Assembly (NCBI GenBank): GCA_950097015.1 | Contig: CATNEN010000007.1 | Location: forward strand, 8,557,001 to 8,621,000 | DNA from: Macrostomum hystrix | Lineage: Eukaryota > Platyhelminthes > Macrostomidae | DNA length: 64,000 bases | Direction: 5' to 3' | Shown: positions 1 through 10,338 of the stretch, one piece after another | Layout: the number at the start of each line of letters is the position of its first letter | Numbering within the stretch: the stretch's first letter is position 1 | Position numbers and translations under genes: made by a program | Notes under the pieces: model-generated | The model's database searches: none | What the model was told of the DNA's origin: nothing | Seen by the model: only the letters and a program-made list of their open reading frames with translations

Positions 1-3000
1 CCGTTGCGCTCTTCTCCTTGGGGTTCCGATCTTAGCCAGACTCACTTTCGCCAAGGTGGTCAATGGATGAAGCCATCAGAAAGAGAGCGGCCATTCGGTC
101 CGTTGTGACAAAGACCATAAATTGAGCAGAGAAGTGGCTGTCAGCTGGAAGTGGACGTGATGACAAAATAAACGCTGAAGCTGAAGCATGCATTGATACT
201 CTGAAGCAGAAACTGGGATTGATGGAGGAATTGGACCTGGACATTCAGAGTCAGATGGAAGAGGAAAAGCTGAGTCGTGAACAAGAAGAAGCTGATGAGT
301 ATGCCTTCAGGTGTCGGAAGTACGTCAGATTGTTAGAGAAATAATTATCAAATGCGACTAAGTCTGTGACATCTGGACCTCAGGTCAAACTGCCGAAACG
401 TCATATCACTAAATTTGACGGAACGGTGACGTCATGGCTAACGTATTGGGATCAGTTCTCCTCGTCAATCGTTTCGAATAATCAGCTATCGGACATCGAC
501 AAGTTTAATTACCCTTTGGGATTCGCTCTCTGAATCAGCCAAGTCCTGCATTCGTAGACTGAGTGTTACTTCAGCTAATTACAAGGTAGCCATCGATCTT
601 CTAGATCAACGCTTTGGTAAATCAGATCTGGTAATTCTAATGAACCAACTGTCAGATATTCACCTATCAGATGTGTCATTAGCAGGCTTACGTTCGTTTC
701 ACGATGACATAGCTGCTGCCGTTCGAAGCTTGGAAGTTCAGGGAGTAATTTCGTCGGCTTATGAGGCATTACTGTTGCCTAATCTGCTTCGTAAGTGTCC
801 AAGTGAATTTCGTCTTGACCTGATGAAGTGCGCGAGCCTGTCGAAGAAAGAAATCAACAACATGGCTGTTCTGCTGGAGTTTCTACAGACGGAAATTCAA
901 GTTCGAGAGAACGCAGCAGTGGGCGGTAAGAAATCGAGCAACTCAAAAGCTGTAGTCGACATTGCCTAAGTCTTCGCTTACAACGTTAACCGTGCAGTCC
1001 CGAAATGATCGACAAGCTGTCATGAAGATCTTTTGTACGTACTGTGGCTCGGACCATACATCTGAGAAGTGTTCGAAGTTGGTCTCAGTGGATGCTCGAA
1101 TCGAATTTCTGAATAAGGAGCAGCGTTGCTTTCGGTGCCTCAGGTCAGGTCATTCATCAAGGACGTGTCATGATTCCCGGCGATGCAGAAACTGTTCAGG
1201 CGCTCACCATGTCAGCATCTGCAATTGTGGTCTGTCAGATGGATAGGGGTCGGGTTTCAAGGTGAAAGCAAAGAGCATCGATTCGACAGTCAAGAGTGGC
1301 GTGGTCCAGAACAAGACTTTTGCCAATGCGAAGAAGAAGGACGTCATTCTGCAGGTGCAGACTGGGAGTACGAACACGGCACAGAGTGAACCTGAATTTG
1401 TGGTTTCAACGGAAGGAAACTTTGCTCTCTCCATGTTTATCAATCGTAACCCCGCTGTCGCTCTTCCAGTTGCTAAGGCAATTCTGATTGCTCCTGACGG
1501 ACGTCGAGAACTACTGGTGAGGGTTCTGCTGGATACCGCAAGCAATCGGTCGTATATTCTAGAAGACGTATGCGACTTGCTCCAGTTTGAACGGTTTGCG
1601 GAGGAAAGTTTGAAAGTCTCTGCCTTTTCTGGAATCGCTACGACGGTGAACTCTTCAAGAGTGAAATTCCACATTCGCAAGGTTGACTCCATGGAGATCA
1701 TCAGATTGGAAGCTAATGTCGTAAAGCAGATCTGTCAGCCTCAGACTTCAGTTATCGTCAATTAGTTTCCTCACCTTCGTGATGTGGACCTAGCGGATCC
1801 ATATGACCCACGTGACATCAGTACTCCAATCTCTATCCTCGTAGGCTCAGATCAATACTTCCATATTGTAGGTGATAACGTGATTCGTGGCACCTCAGGA
1901 CCAGTCGCCATTTCCTCTAAGCTAGGATTCCTTCTCTGTGGTCCTCTAGCGATCGATGGGTCAGCCAAGGATGAGCCTATCGTTTCCGAAGATTCAGCTG
2001 ATTGTAGTACGGCTCAGACCTTGTGCTGCGCTATTCATGATGCCTTTGTCACAACTAACTCGTCGAAGTGTGACCTTTCTTCATTCTGGCGACTTGAAGC
2101 ACTAGGGATCAGTGAGCAAAAGGATGATTCCATGGAGGGTTCGTTTACCTGTAATCGAAGGCTCGAGAACGGTCGGTACAGCGTCAGTCTACCATGGAAA
2201 TACCCGGAAGGCTCAGTGCCGTTGGATGATCACTTCGACATGGCGTACAGTAGACTGTTGTCCACAACTCGTGCTCTGAGGAAGGATCCAGACACTCTGA
2301 CAAAGTATAGTGAAATCATTTCGGAACAGGAAGCTTCTGGCATAATCGAGAAGGTGCGCGAGAAAGATCTTGGCAAGAACACTTGTCATTATATGCCTCA
2401 TCACCACGTCATAAGTCAGACAGTGAGCACACAAAGATACGTATTGTGTTTGATGGATCTGCCAGACTTCGAAAAGGCGACTTCTCAATCAATGATCTAC
2501 TTCAAGCTGGTCCGACTGATGTCCCTCTGATCCCAGAAATTCTGATGAGATTTCGCAAACATCCGATCGCCATCATAGGAGACATACGAAAAGCCTTCTT
2601 GCAGATTGCCATCGAAAGTGAGGACAGAGACTATTTGAGATTTCTGTGGACTCACCCGAGTGAGTCGGACAAGGTTTTTCACTATCGCTTCTGTAGATTG
2701 CTGTTCGGTCTTACGTGCTCTCCTGGTGTCTTGAGAGCTACGATCCTTCAACACATTGATAGCCAGAAAAATAATTTTCCACTCGCCGCTGAGATTATTC
2801 GCAAAGACTTGTACGTCGACAATTTAGTGACAAGCTATAAATCTCTAAGTGACGCATTCAATCTCTACAAAGATGCAAAAAATATCTTCAACCTGACTGG
2901 CATGAATATGCGACAGTGGAAATCCAACTCAGATTCGGTCAACAGCTCGCTACCCGATCAGGATGTTGGTCATACAGAAAAAGTGCTTGGACTCCACTGG

Positions 3001-3562
3001 GACTCGGTCAGGGACACATTCGTCATGCAGTTTTCTGAGCTAGTTACCCACGTCAACGGATCCTCTCCAACCAAGAGGTCGATGCTAGGAGTACTTGCGT
3101 CTGTGTACGATCCGTTAGGAATCTTGTCACCCTCTTTGACTGCTGTCAAGGTGATGCTACAGAAACTGTGTGTTCGCAAGTCGGGTTGGGACGACGAACT
3201 TCCGCCAGAAATCGCCGAGAGTTGGAACCGTTGGTTATAGTCGTTGTCGAGCTCACGCTTCGAAGTTCCTCGCTACCTTTTCGCCGATCTCGATTCGGAG
3301 CCAGTTCGAATTCAGTGTCTACAGTGAATTCAGTGCCAGTGTCTACATTCAGACCTGGTCGGAAACAAACGACGTTTCAACGCATTTAATTCAGGCCAAA
3401 ACGCGCGTGGCACCGCTATCAAATCTTAGCATCGCTAGACTAGAACTGCTGGGAGCCCTAATCTTAGCTCGTCTAATACGCACGACTCTTGTTATCGCGT
3501 TTCCATCTGTTCTCATTCAATTACCTTTTTTTGCTTCCCTGACCCTCATTTGTACCCGGTAG
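1..3562 (+). mobile_element. BEL/Pao LTR retrotransposon, decayed gag-pol
   Basis: A degraded BEL/Pao element entering from the left edge. In order: a gag (DUF1759-like) segment, with a 'KLPKRHITKFDG' stretch near 390-425 and a second piece at 640-969; CCHC zinc knuckles (about 1040-1235, CxxC..H..C spacings); a retroviral-type aspartic protease region ('LLDTASNRSYI', about 1525-1560); and a reverse transcriptase (2383-3240) with 'GDIRKAFLQ' (motif A) and 'LYVDNL' (motif C). An RNase H remnant follows, with 'SRVAPLSNLSIARLELL'-like residues at about 3400-3450. Integrase is missing. Frames break near 343, 520, 965, 1246, 1770, 2400-2530 and 3240, and motif C reads YVDN instead of YVDD, so the copy is dead. 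Gene order and motifs are diagnostic of BEL/Pao. The 5' LTR lies outside the window. Confidence 0.85.
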
Positions 3563-3575
3563 TTATCATTCAAAT

Positions 3576-3738
3576 GTAGAAGGTTGGCTTGGCAAAAAAA
3601 TTGGCAAATACGACTCGGCAGTCACAGTCGCATCCAGGAACACGAGCTCCGTCTTTGCGTGCATTGTGATGCCTGCCCACACGTGAATAGAAGCTGCAGC
3701 TCTCTGAGTTTTGCACGTGCTGCGGCAGCATCTCCTCA
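3576..3738 (-). repeat. Inverted fragment of the Tc1-like transposase
   Basis: This stretch of about 163 bp is the reverse complement of about 5219-5381 within the Tc1-like element downstream and looks identical by eye. It sits between the RNase H remnant of the BEL element and its 3' LTR, replacing the expected integrase. It has no TIR of its own, so it is a fragment rather than an insertion end. Confidence 0.8.
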
Positions 3739-4092
3739 ATTAGTTTCCACATTGAGGAAACAACTCGTCGCAACTCGGTTGCAAATTATCATATCATCAT
3801 TCAATATGTTAATGAGGGACTCGTGAACTTACTTGTAACGTTATTTTCAATATAATTTCTGTCGGCTAGGTCGTTGTCAGTTTTGTTAATTTTTGGCCAA
3901 CTAATCTATCTACTCGTAAAATCGTAGGTCATTGCTTAATCTTCTTGGAGGAAACATTTTTTTCGTCAATGCTCGTACTTGTGTGACTGTGTCCCTTCCA
4001 GTCTCTCGATATTGTCGTTTTTTTGTTCCGTTGCCCTTGTTCAATTGTTTCATGCTTACATGTAGTTCGAACTCGAAATGACAAAGTCTTTG

Positions 4093-4640
4093 TCATTTGG
4101 GGGAGTGTAGCGAATTTTGGTTTGTTTTGTTTGTACGTGCTCTGATTGTGTCTCTCTTTTCTAAATCGCTGCACCCCCTCCTTCCCCCTGCCCCTGCTAC
4201 TGTCCACGGCTGTACCCCAACCCCCCTTCGTCTGCCTATGTACATCTGAGGCGGGGTTTAACCCTATCCCTACTATCGATCGCTTCTCTCCAGCCGCTAG
4301 TGTTTAAGTTCAAATATAACGTCTGGCCCTCTGGGCCTTTGCGAGTCATCCCCTAATGCGCTCTGTCTCGTTTGAGGTTTGGCCGTAAAGACGGTCTCTT
4401 ACTGCGAAGACTCAATTTATTGCATGGCTTCAACTCGCTTCGCTTCGTAAATCGTTATCACTTGAAGTAAAGACAAGTACAAACGAGCAAGTGACATAGA
4501 ACTTCAGGACTGCTCCGCAGTGATCGACGGTCGGCAGGTGCGGCGAGCAGCTCAAGAACAATCCGGCAGTGGAGAAGTCTCAATTCAATTTCATCTGACG
4601 AACTGCAGTGTGGTGATTAATAATTAGGCGGAAAAAATGA
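4093..4640 (+). mobile_element. Polypurine tract and probable 3' LTR of the BEL element
   Basis: A polypurine stretch 'TTTGGGGGAG' ends at 4105 and is followed at once by 'TGTAGCG', a typical BEL/Pao LTR start. The following 500 bp are non-coding with pyrimidine-rich blocks (about 4170-4235). Orientation agrees with the upstream gag-pol remnant. I could not fix the 3' end of the LTR because the 5' LTR is not in the window; the Tc1-like element beginning at 4657 limits it. Confidence 0.55.
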
Positions 4641-4656
4641 TTTCAGCTACTCCATA

Positions 4657-5805
4657 TACACTCAGCAACATTGAAAAGTTTCCACCCTCGCGCAAGTTGT
4701 ACTCGTATATTTAGAGTTTCAAAACCGGTTTTTGTCGCCAGACTTGTGCCATAGACGATTGATGATTTCGTCAACACGCACTTGGGCCATAGACGCCAGA
4801 CAAGTCGAAGGAAACATTCGCATGTAGCAGACAGCAGTCAGCTTACACACAGAGCCGGCGGCTCAATATGCGCAGTACAACTAGGAGGGCGGACCGGCGA
4901 TTGCTGCGAATGTCGAAGGGAAGCCCGACATTGCCAGCCACCCTGCTACGGCTGATGTGGGCTGAAAGAAGCAGGCGAGGGGATTTCTGAGCGCCCAAAC
5001 CATCCGACGACAATAGCGGGAGTCGGGGCTCTGATCCCGTAAGATGCGCAAACGGCCACGCCTGACCCCAACCCATGTGGCCAGCCGGCAACAATGGGCA
5101 ATGCAAAGGGTCCAGTGGAGGCAGCAGCAGTGGCGGCGAGTGATTTTCGCGGATGAGAGCCGCTTTCGATTGTTCCATGCCGACGGCCGCATTCGAGTGT
5201 GGCGCCAGCCACGCCAGGAGATGCTGCCGCAGCACGTGCAAAACTCAGAGAGCTGCAGCTTCTATTCACGTGTGGGCAGGCATCACAATGCACGCAAAGA
5301 CGGAGCTCGTGTTCCTGGATGCGACTGTGACTGCCGAGTCGTATTTGCCAATTTTTTTGCCAAGCCAACCTTCTACAGACGCTGCTGCCCTTCATTGATG
5401 CTTCATGTGGTGGCGTGGGGAACAGCGTCCTCCAAGACGACAACGCCCCACCGCATCGCGCAGCCGCTGTGGTGCATCTGAAGGACTGACTACTTCGGAA
5501 TCACTGTCTACCGCGAATCACTGTCTACTGCATGGCAACAGCTACCGCAAGATTTTCTGCGACGCCTGGTTGTGGGTATGCCCGGAGAGTGTGCGCTCTG
5601 CTGCACGCACGTGGCTGCTGTACGCGTTACTGACCCTGTTCTGGGCAAGTTGGCACCAGATGCTCGCGTACTTTCTTTGCTGTTCGTTTGCTTCGTTCGA
5701 ATCCGGATTTTATATCTGTCTATGGCTCAAACCACAAATATCTCCACCTACCAAAACGTTGACCCATCGTGCGCTAGGGTGGAAACTTTTCAATGTTTCT
5801 GTGTA
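4657..5805 (+). mobile_element. Tc1-like DNA transposon, degraded transposase with TIRs
   Basis: Both ends carry terminal inverted repeats: 'TACACTCAGCAACATTG' at 4657 and its inverted partner near 5805, continuing inward through 'AAAAGTTTCCACCCT' with about 1-3 differences, flanked by TA as expected for Tc1/mariner insertion. Between them are DDE transposase pieces in changing frames: 'RVIFADESRFRLFHADGR' (about 5140-5195, first catalytic Asp), 'IHVWAGITM' (about 5265-5295), 'LVFLDATVTAESY' (about 5308-5345) and 'LQDDNAPPHRAA' (about 5432-5470, second catalytic Asp). At least two frameshifts make it inactive. Length about 1.15 kb, a little short of a full Tc1 (about 1.3-1.6 kb). Confidence 0.85.
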
Positions 5806-5828
5806 AATGTTTCTCACAGTTTCTCGCA

Positions 5829-6110
5829 ACCATAGACTGCAAATTGAGCAGCCACTATTTTATATGAAATTCGATGCTGGCTCAGTCAGTCAGAGAGAAC
5901 AGTCTCGCTCACAGATTCTATATTATCTTTCTATTCTATTCTACTCTACAGATTCTATTCTACACAGATAATATAGAATCTGTGGTCTCGCTAGCTTAGA
6001 GTTTAGACCATAGACTGCAAATTGAACGGCCACGATTTTATATGAAATTCGATGCTGGCTCAGTCAGTCAGTCAGTCAGAGAGAGAGATCAGTCTTGCTA
6101 GCTTCGAGTT
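5829..6110. repeat. Direct repeat pair with an internal 19-bp hairpin
   Basis: A block of about 70-80 bp beginning 'ACCATAGACTGCAAATTGA' and running through 'GAAATTCGATGCTGGCTCAG' occurs at 5829-5898 and again at 6007-6086 with a few substitutions and an expansion of the CAGT run. Between the copies lies a perfect inverted repeat: 5910-5928 pairs with 5966-5984 (19-bp stem, 37-nt loop). The second copy ends about 35 bp before the ATG of the tyrosine recombinase frame, so this may be the 5' end or leader of that element. Confidence 0.7.
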
Positions 6111-6123
6111 TATTTGAATCCAC

Positions 6124-7478
6124 GATGGCCGACGCTGAAGAAGAATTAGACTTTTCTGTATTCTTGGACTCTTTTGAAGCCTCACCCGCCACCGATGTGA
6201 AGTTTCTGCCGTTGCTTGATACTACTCGTGTTGGTGAGGTGTTAAGTGCCGACGACGTGGAGCGTAGGATGGCGGAGAGTTTTCCCGACGCTACGCGTGC
6301 GAAGGAGAAGTGGGCTGTCAAGGTGTTTCGAACGTGGAAGGAAAGTCGCGTCCAGTTGCAAGCGCAAGGCGACGTGCCCGGACTCATGGTGATAAAGCCA
6401 CTTGAGGTGCTGTCAAAGTCTGAGGTGAATGAGCTTCTCCAATTCTTCGTCTTCGAGATTCGTAAGGAGAATGGAGAGAAATACCCACCGGGTAGTCTCA
6501 AGGACTTAGTGGCAATGATTCAGCACTACTATGTCTACACCTTGAAGCAGCAGTTGTCTATCTGGACGGACGCCGAATTTGCAACTACGCGGAGGGCCCT
6601 GGATGCTGCTATGCGTGAGACCGCCAAGGAAGGGAACATGAAGGGAACATGGGAGTCGGACTGCCGCCCCTATTGCTGCTGTGGATGAGGCCTCACTTTG
6701 GGATCGCGGAATGCTCGGAGATAGTACGCCTAAGATGCTGGTTTTCACGGTGATTTTCCTTATAGGGAAAGTGTTTGGGCTTCGTGGCGGACACGAGCTT
6801 CACTCTCTGGAGTATAACAAGCAGATCCAACTAACGAATGAGGGCGCTGAGGAGGTTCTGGTGTATGCCGAGACTGCGGTTTCCAAGACGTGACCCTGCG
6901 GCCTGAAGACGTTCAATCGACCGATCAAGAGAAACGCCGCTTACCATTCGTCGGATCACTACCGCTGTCTCATCTGCCTCTACAAGCGATACGTCAGCCT
7001 GCGTCCCGCCAACTGCTCGAAGCAGCAGCTCTTTTTGTCCTGGTTTCGCAGTGAAGCTGCTGTTAGTGCTGGGAAGTGTTTCCAGAACCAGGTTCTCGGG
7101 CGACACACTCTCGACTCTGTAGTGCGGACGCTGATGGACGGTCTACCTGAGCCGACCACTGGTTGCTACAGCAATCAGTCCCTGCGGAAGACATGTGCCA
7201 CAACATTGCGTGATGTTGGGATGTCGAGGCCTGAGATTGCCAAGGTTACTGGTCACAGTTCCGCTGCGCTTGAACGCTACATAGGCCCATCGGCCAAGGT
7301 TGCGAGGATTGCTTCCGACGCTTTGCAGGACTCCAGTCGTCCGACGAACGTCAGTGGTCCATCAAGCGGGCAACCTGCTGTAGCGGAGCCTGGCCGAAAC
7401 TCCGGTAAGTCCACTGCTGGCCACGGGGTCAAGTCTCTTGTCATCGAGGGTGGCAGGATCGAGATCAAATTCGACTAA
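6124..7478 (+). pseudogene. Crypton-type tyrosine recombinase, copy A
   Basis: A DUF3504/Crypton-like tyrosine recombinase. The N-terminal part runs from ATG 6124 ('MADAEEELDFSVFLDSF'), then a core-binding segment ('YPPGSLKDLVAMIQHY', about 6483-6530). A frame change near 6680 leads into 'VFGLRGGHELHSLEY' (about 6768-6812), the catalytic Arg region. A second shift near 6895 leads into 'GLKTF...CLYKRYVSLRP' (6900-7010) and the C-terminal 'SNQSLRKTCATTLRDVG' and 'TGHSSAALERYI' (about 7170-7285), which hold the catalytic Arg, His and Tyr. The usual His before S-L-R is Gln here. Two frameshifts make it a pseudogene unless there are introns I did not recognise. 'AATAAA' at 7584 could serve as a polyadenylation signal. 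Confidence 0.75.
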
Positions 7479-7825
7479 CGATGTTTACCTCACGCTGGGT
7501 ATTGACCGTTACTGCCACTGACTATTAACTACTTAGTTGTCGCTTATTCTACTGTTTGAACATGTTTGAAACGTTTCGCGTCAATAAATGATTTGCGGCC
7601 CATTATTTGGCGCCCATTATACGGTTTAATGGGCCCCGTTTTCGGGACCATTATATGGCACACTGGTTCAAGACTTCGCATTTTCCAACCATAGACGATA
7701 GATTCGTGGCTCAGAATGCGCCCATTAAACGTTCATTAACGACGAAATCGGATTTTATGGCAGTTTAAGCTACTCGGACGCACCCTTAGTCTACGCCTTT
7801 TAGCGGTCACCAATTCGAATTTTGA

Positions 7826-8514
7826 TTGATGACCGCTAAGGCTGTCTATGGGCGAAGTTTTCTTGTCCAGATTAGTTGGAAGAAAGTGACAAAAAACTGG
7901 CCCACTGAGAATAGATTAAGCTGTGATAATCGTATAAAACCTTTGGCAGAGGCATGTCTTGTCCATTCCAACCCATTAGGGTTGATTCACATGTCGCAAG
8001 GTGATGTGACTGGTTCTACTTTATACGAAATAAAGGATCGCATGGATCGTGAAAAGGATATGGACGCCATGATACTCGATGTGGACGAATTGGATCAGGC
8101 GGCTCTTGCGGCTATTGACGAACTTTTTCAAGAATCCGGGCTACTGTGGTCACTGAACTCGACGCAAATGGTGTACCCCTCAAGGACATTGGATCAATTA
8201 CTGGCCATAAGTCCGTGACTGCCACTGAGCGCTACCTTCGGCACGGTCGGAAGCGCGATGCTGAAATGGCAAATTTGTCAAGCGTCATCAGTTCCATCGG
8301 ATGCAATGACAATACCAAGGCAGTCGCATCAATCACCTTGCCTGCCGCAAGACCCTCTGTTGGGGCTGGTGCAATGACGACTCCTGACCAGCCTGGGCCG
8401 TCGAATCCTGACCTGGACCGTACGATTCAAGCCACCATGCATGCGATGAGTTCCGCCATCAATGGGACATTCTACAACTGTGCATTCCACCTGCACTTTT
8501 CCACTGGACCCTGA
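7826..8514 (+). pseudogene. Crypton-type tyrosine recombinase, copy B (fragment)
   Basis: A second, shorter relative. 7826-8218 carries an acidic N-terminal-like segment ('ILDVDELDQAALAAIDELF'), comparable with the acidic start of copy A. Another frame (8146-8514) then carries 'PLKDIGSITGHKSVTATERY', which matches the C-terminal His..Tyr of the recombinase, followed by a polar tail. The central catalytic-Arg part is missing, so this is an internally deleted fragment. It sits 350 bp after copy A in the same orientation but differs clearly in sequence, so it is not a recent tandem duplicate. Confidence 0.6.
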
Positions 8515-9489
8515 GTACTGGAGCTGTTACGAAACTGTTTTCTGACGTCAATGAACATTCCTTAAAACTGACAGTTGCGCAACATTTAGAAAGCATTGAT
8601 GATAAACTTGCTTGCAATACCAAACCTGTTCACATTCTTTTGCTTCCCCATGTTTTGCTTATATGGTCCTTAACGTTATTGTTCTTATTATTGCTATCTT
8701 ATTAAAGTTATCCTATTATATACAATGCATTGAATTTGCTATAGCTTACGAATTTGAACTCACTTTTGACGAATTCGAAATTGAAAAGGTATATTAAACT
8801 TGAATAAACGTGTAAGTAAAATAAGCTTAAAGAGTATGTTACTGAATGTATTGTGCTAGCTAATGAAAATATTTAAGGAAAAAAAAAAGTGTCACGTGCG
8901 CAGAGAAAAAAGTATAATCAAAACTTTTTCGTTATGGAATTAAAAATTTGGAGAATTGTTACCTAAGTTACCTAAGCAATCTAGGTACATGTACTCCAGT
9001 TTTAAACACCTCAAACTCTGTAGAGTACATAACACAATTTTAGTTGTGCCAGTTAGGGAAAAGTGCAGAGGGGAATGCTGTTTCTAATGCTTGAGATGCA
9101 AAGGAATTCTGCAAAACGAACACGACATTGCCAAAGCTGTGAGTAGAGATGAAAAACGTCGAGGCAACTATTCTAAAACAAAAGTGCTAAAAGTTTAAGT
9201 ATGCGTTCTAAAAAGCTGGCCTAATAACAACACAATATGAGACACAATTAATAAGAGGCAGCGATGAAACACTGCATGGGACTAGAGATAGCGACTATTT
9301 GACTAGACGAGTGACGAGCGAATGACGAGATAATTGCACGGAGAACTACAACCTGCGAGTGTCCTTCCGAGCTGCATCTGTTCTCTGTACATGTGCAAAA
9401 TTTACCACTAGTTAATTGTAGAAACTTCACAAGCCCTGAGTGTGGATCGAGCCAGACAACCGAAAACTAATAATGATCTTAACGCCAGG
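8515..9489. other. AT-rich spacer, no gene seen
   Basis: No convincing frame, RNA gene or repeat. Contains short A-runs (8879-8889) and a scatter of AT-rich sequence between the Crypton remnants and the SINE. Confidence 0.6.
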
Positions 9490-9795
9490 GGGGTTGTAGC
9501 CTAGTGAATAGAGTGTCCGACTCACGATTTGAAGATCGGGGGTTCGATTCTCGACTATACTGGAAAAATTTGTGTCCTTTAGCAAGACACTAAACACTGC
9601 ATTGCTTCAGTTCACCCAGCTGTTAATTGGGACCAAGCATTAGCTGGGGTAATTAAGGCTGGGTCTCGCTTCCCTTCAGTCCATAGATTGAACAGCCGTA
9701 CGTAGCCTTTAGACGCAGCGCGCTATAGCTGCGGCTGTGCTGCCGGCTGCACATCAGGCCCGATTAGGGGAGGTGAAATAAATAATAAATATTAT
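9490..9795 (+). mobile_element. tRNA-derived SINE, copy 1
   Basis: The head resembles a tRNA with Pol III promoter boxes: A-box-like 'TAGCCTAGTGA' at about 9497 and B-box 'GGTTCGATTCT' at 9541. A body with 'TTTAGCAAGACACT' and 'CACTGCATTGCTTCAG' follows, and the tail is an A/T-rich tract ('AATAAATAATAAATATT', 9777-9793). A second copy at 42503 shares head and body, which is what defines it as a dispersed SINE rather than a tRNA gene. Confidence 0.8.
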
Positions 9796-10338
9796 TAATA
9801 GGCCACTATTATTACGCCCACTGTTGAGGCCAGTACGGATCCTGGAATAATATAAAATTTATAGGAGGGCTGTGGACACTAGCTGGCACATAATTAGGTG
9901 ACAGTAGACCCGCAGCCAGCGAGGAGGCAATTCTGCCGAGCTGCACGAAAAGCAGATGGCCGCGGAATCGAGCTCAGGGACCTTAGTGCAAGAGGCAGAC
10001 GTGTTAGACCACCCCGGATCTGGGAAAGAAATCTGATAAATAATAGTCGAAGCAGACAGTTGTCTGCTTTAGGGTTGGAGCGGCTCACAGTTCAGAGCCA
10101 CAACACGGTAACAGAGAGGAATCTACAGTTTGGGAAGACACACTCGCCTAATCGTATACGCAGTGGTTATAAATGTCCGAATGCTCGGTATTTGAACGTT
10201 CAGCAACTAATAAACTGTTGCTGTGCTAGATTAGTTAAAACAATTTCCAGCAAAGAAACAGCTGACTCATAAATACTAGCCAGAAAAGAGAAATCTAACT
10301 TCTATCAAAACAGTTCAGCGATAAGAAAACAATAACTT
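9796..10338. other. Spacer 3' of V-ATPase G
   Basis: Non-coding by eye. It includes the presumed 3' UTR of the V-ATPase G gene on the minus strand; I saw no AATAAA within the first 100 bp after its stop. An open plus-strand frame at 9898-10272 shows no recognisable motif and I do not call it. Confidence 0.5.

Noticed and set aside
9490-9560. tRNA gene
   Set aside because: Pol III boxes are present but the acceptor and anticodon stems do not pair well, and the sequence continues into a SINE body shared with 42503-42770.
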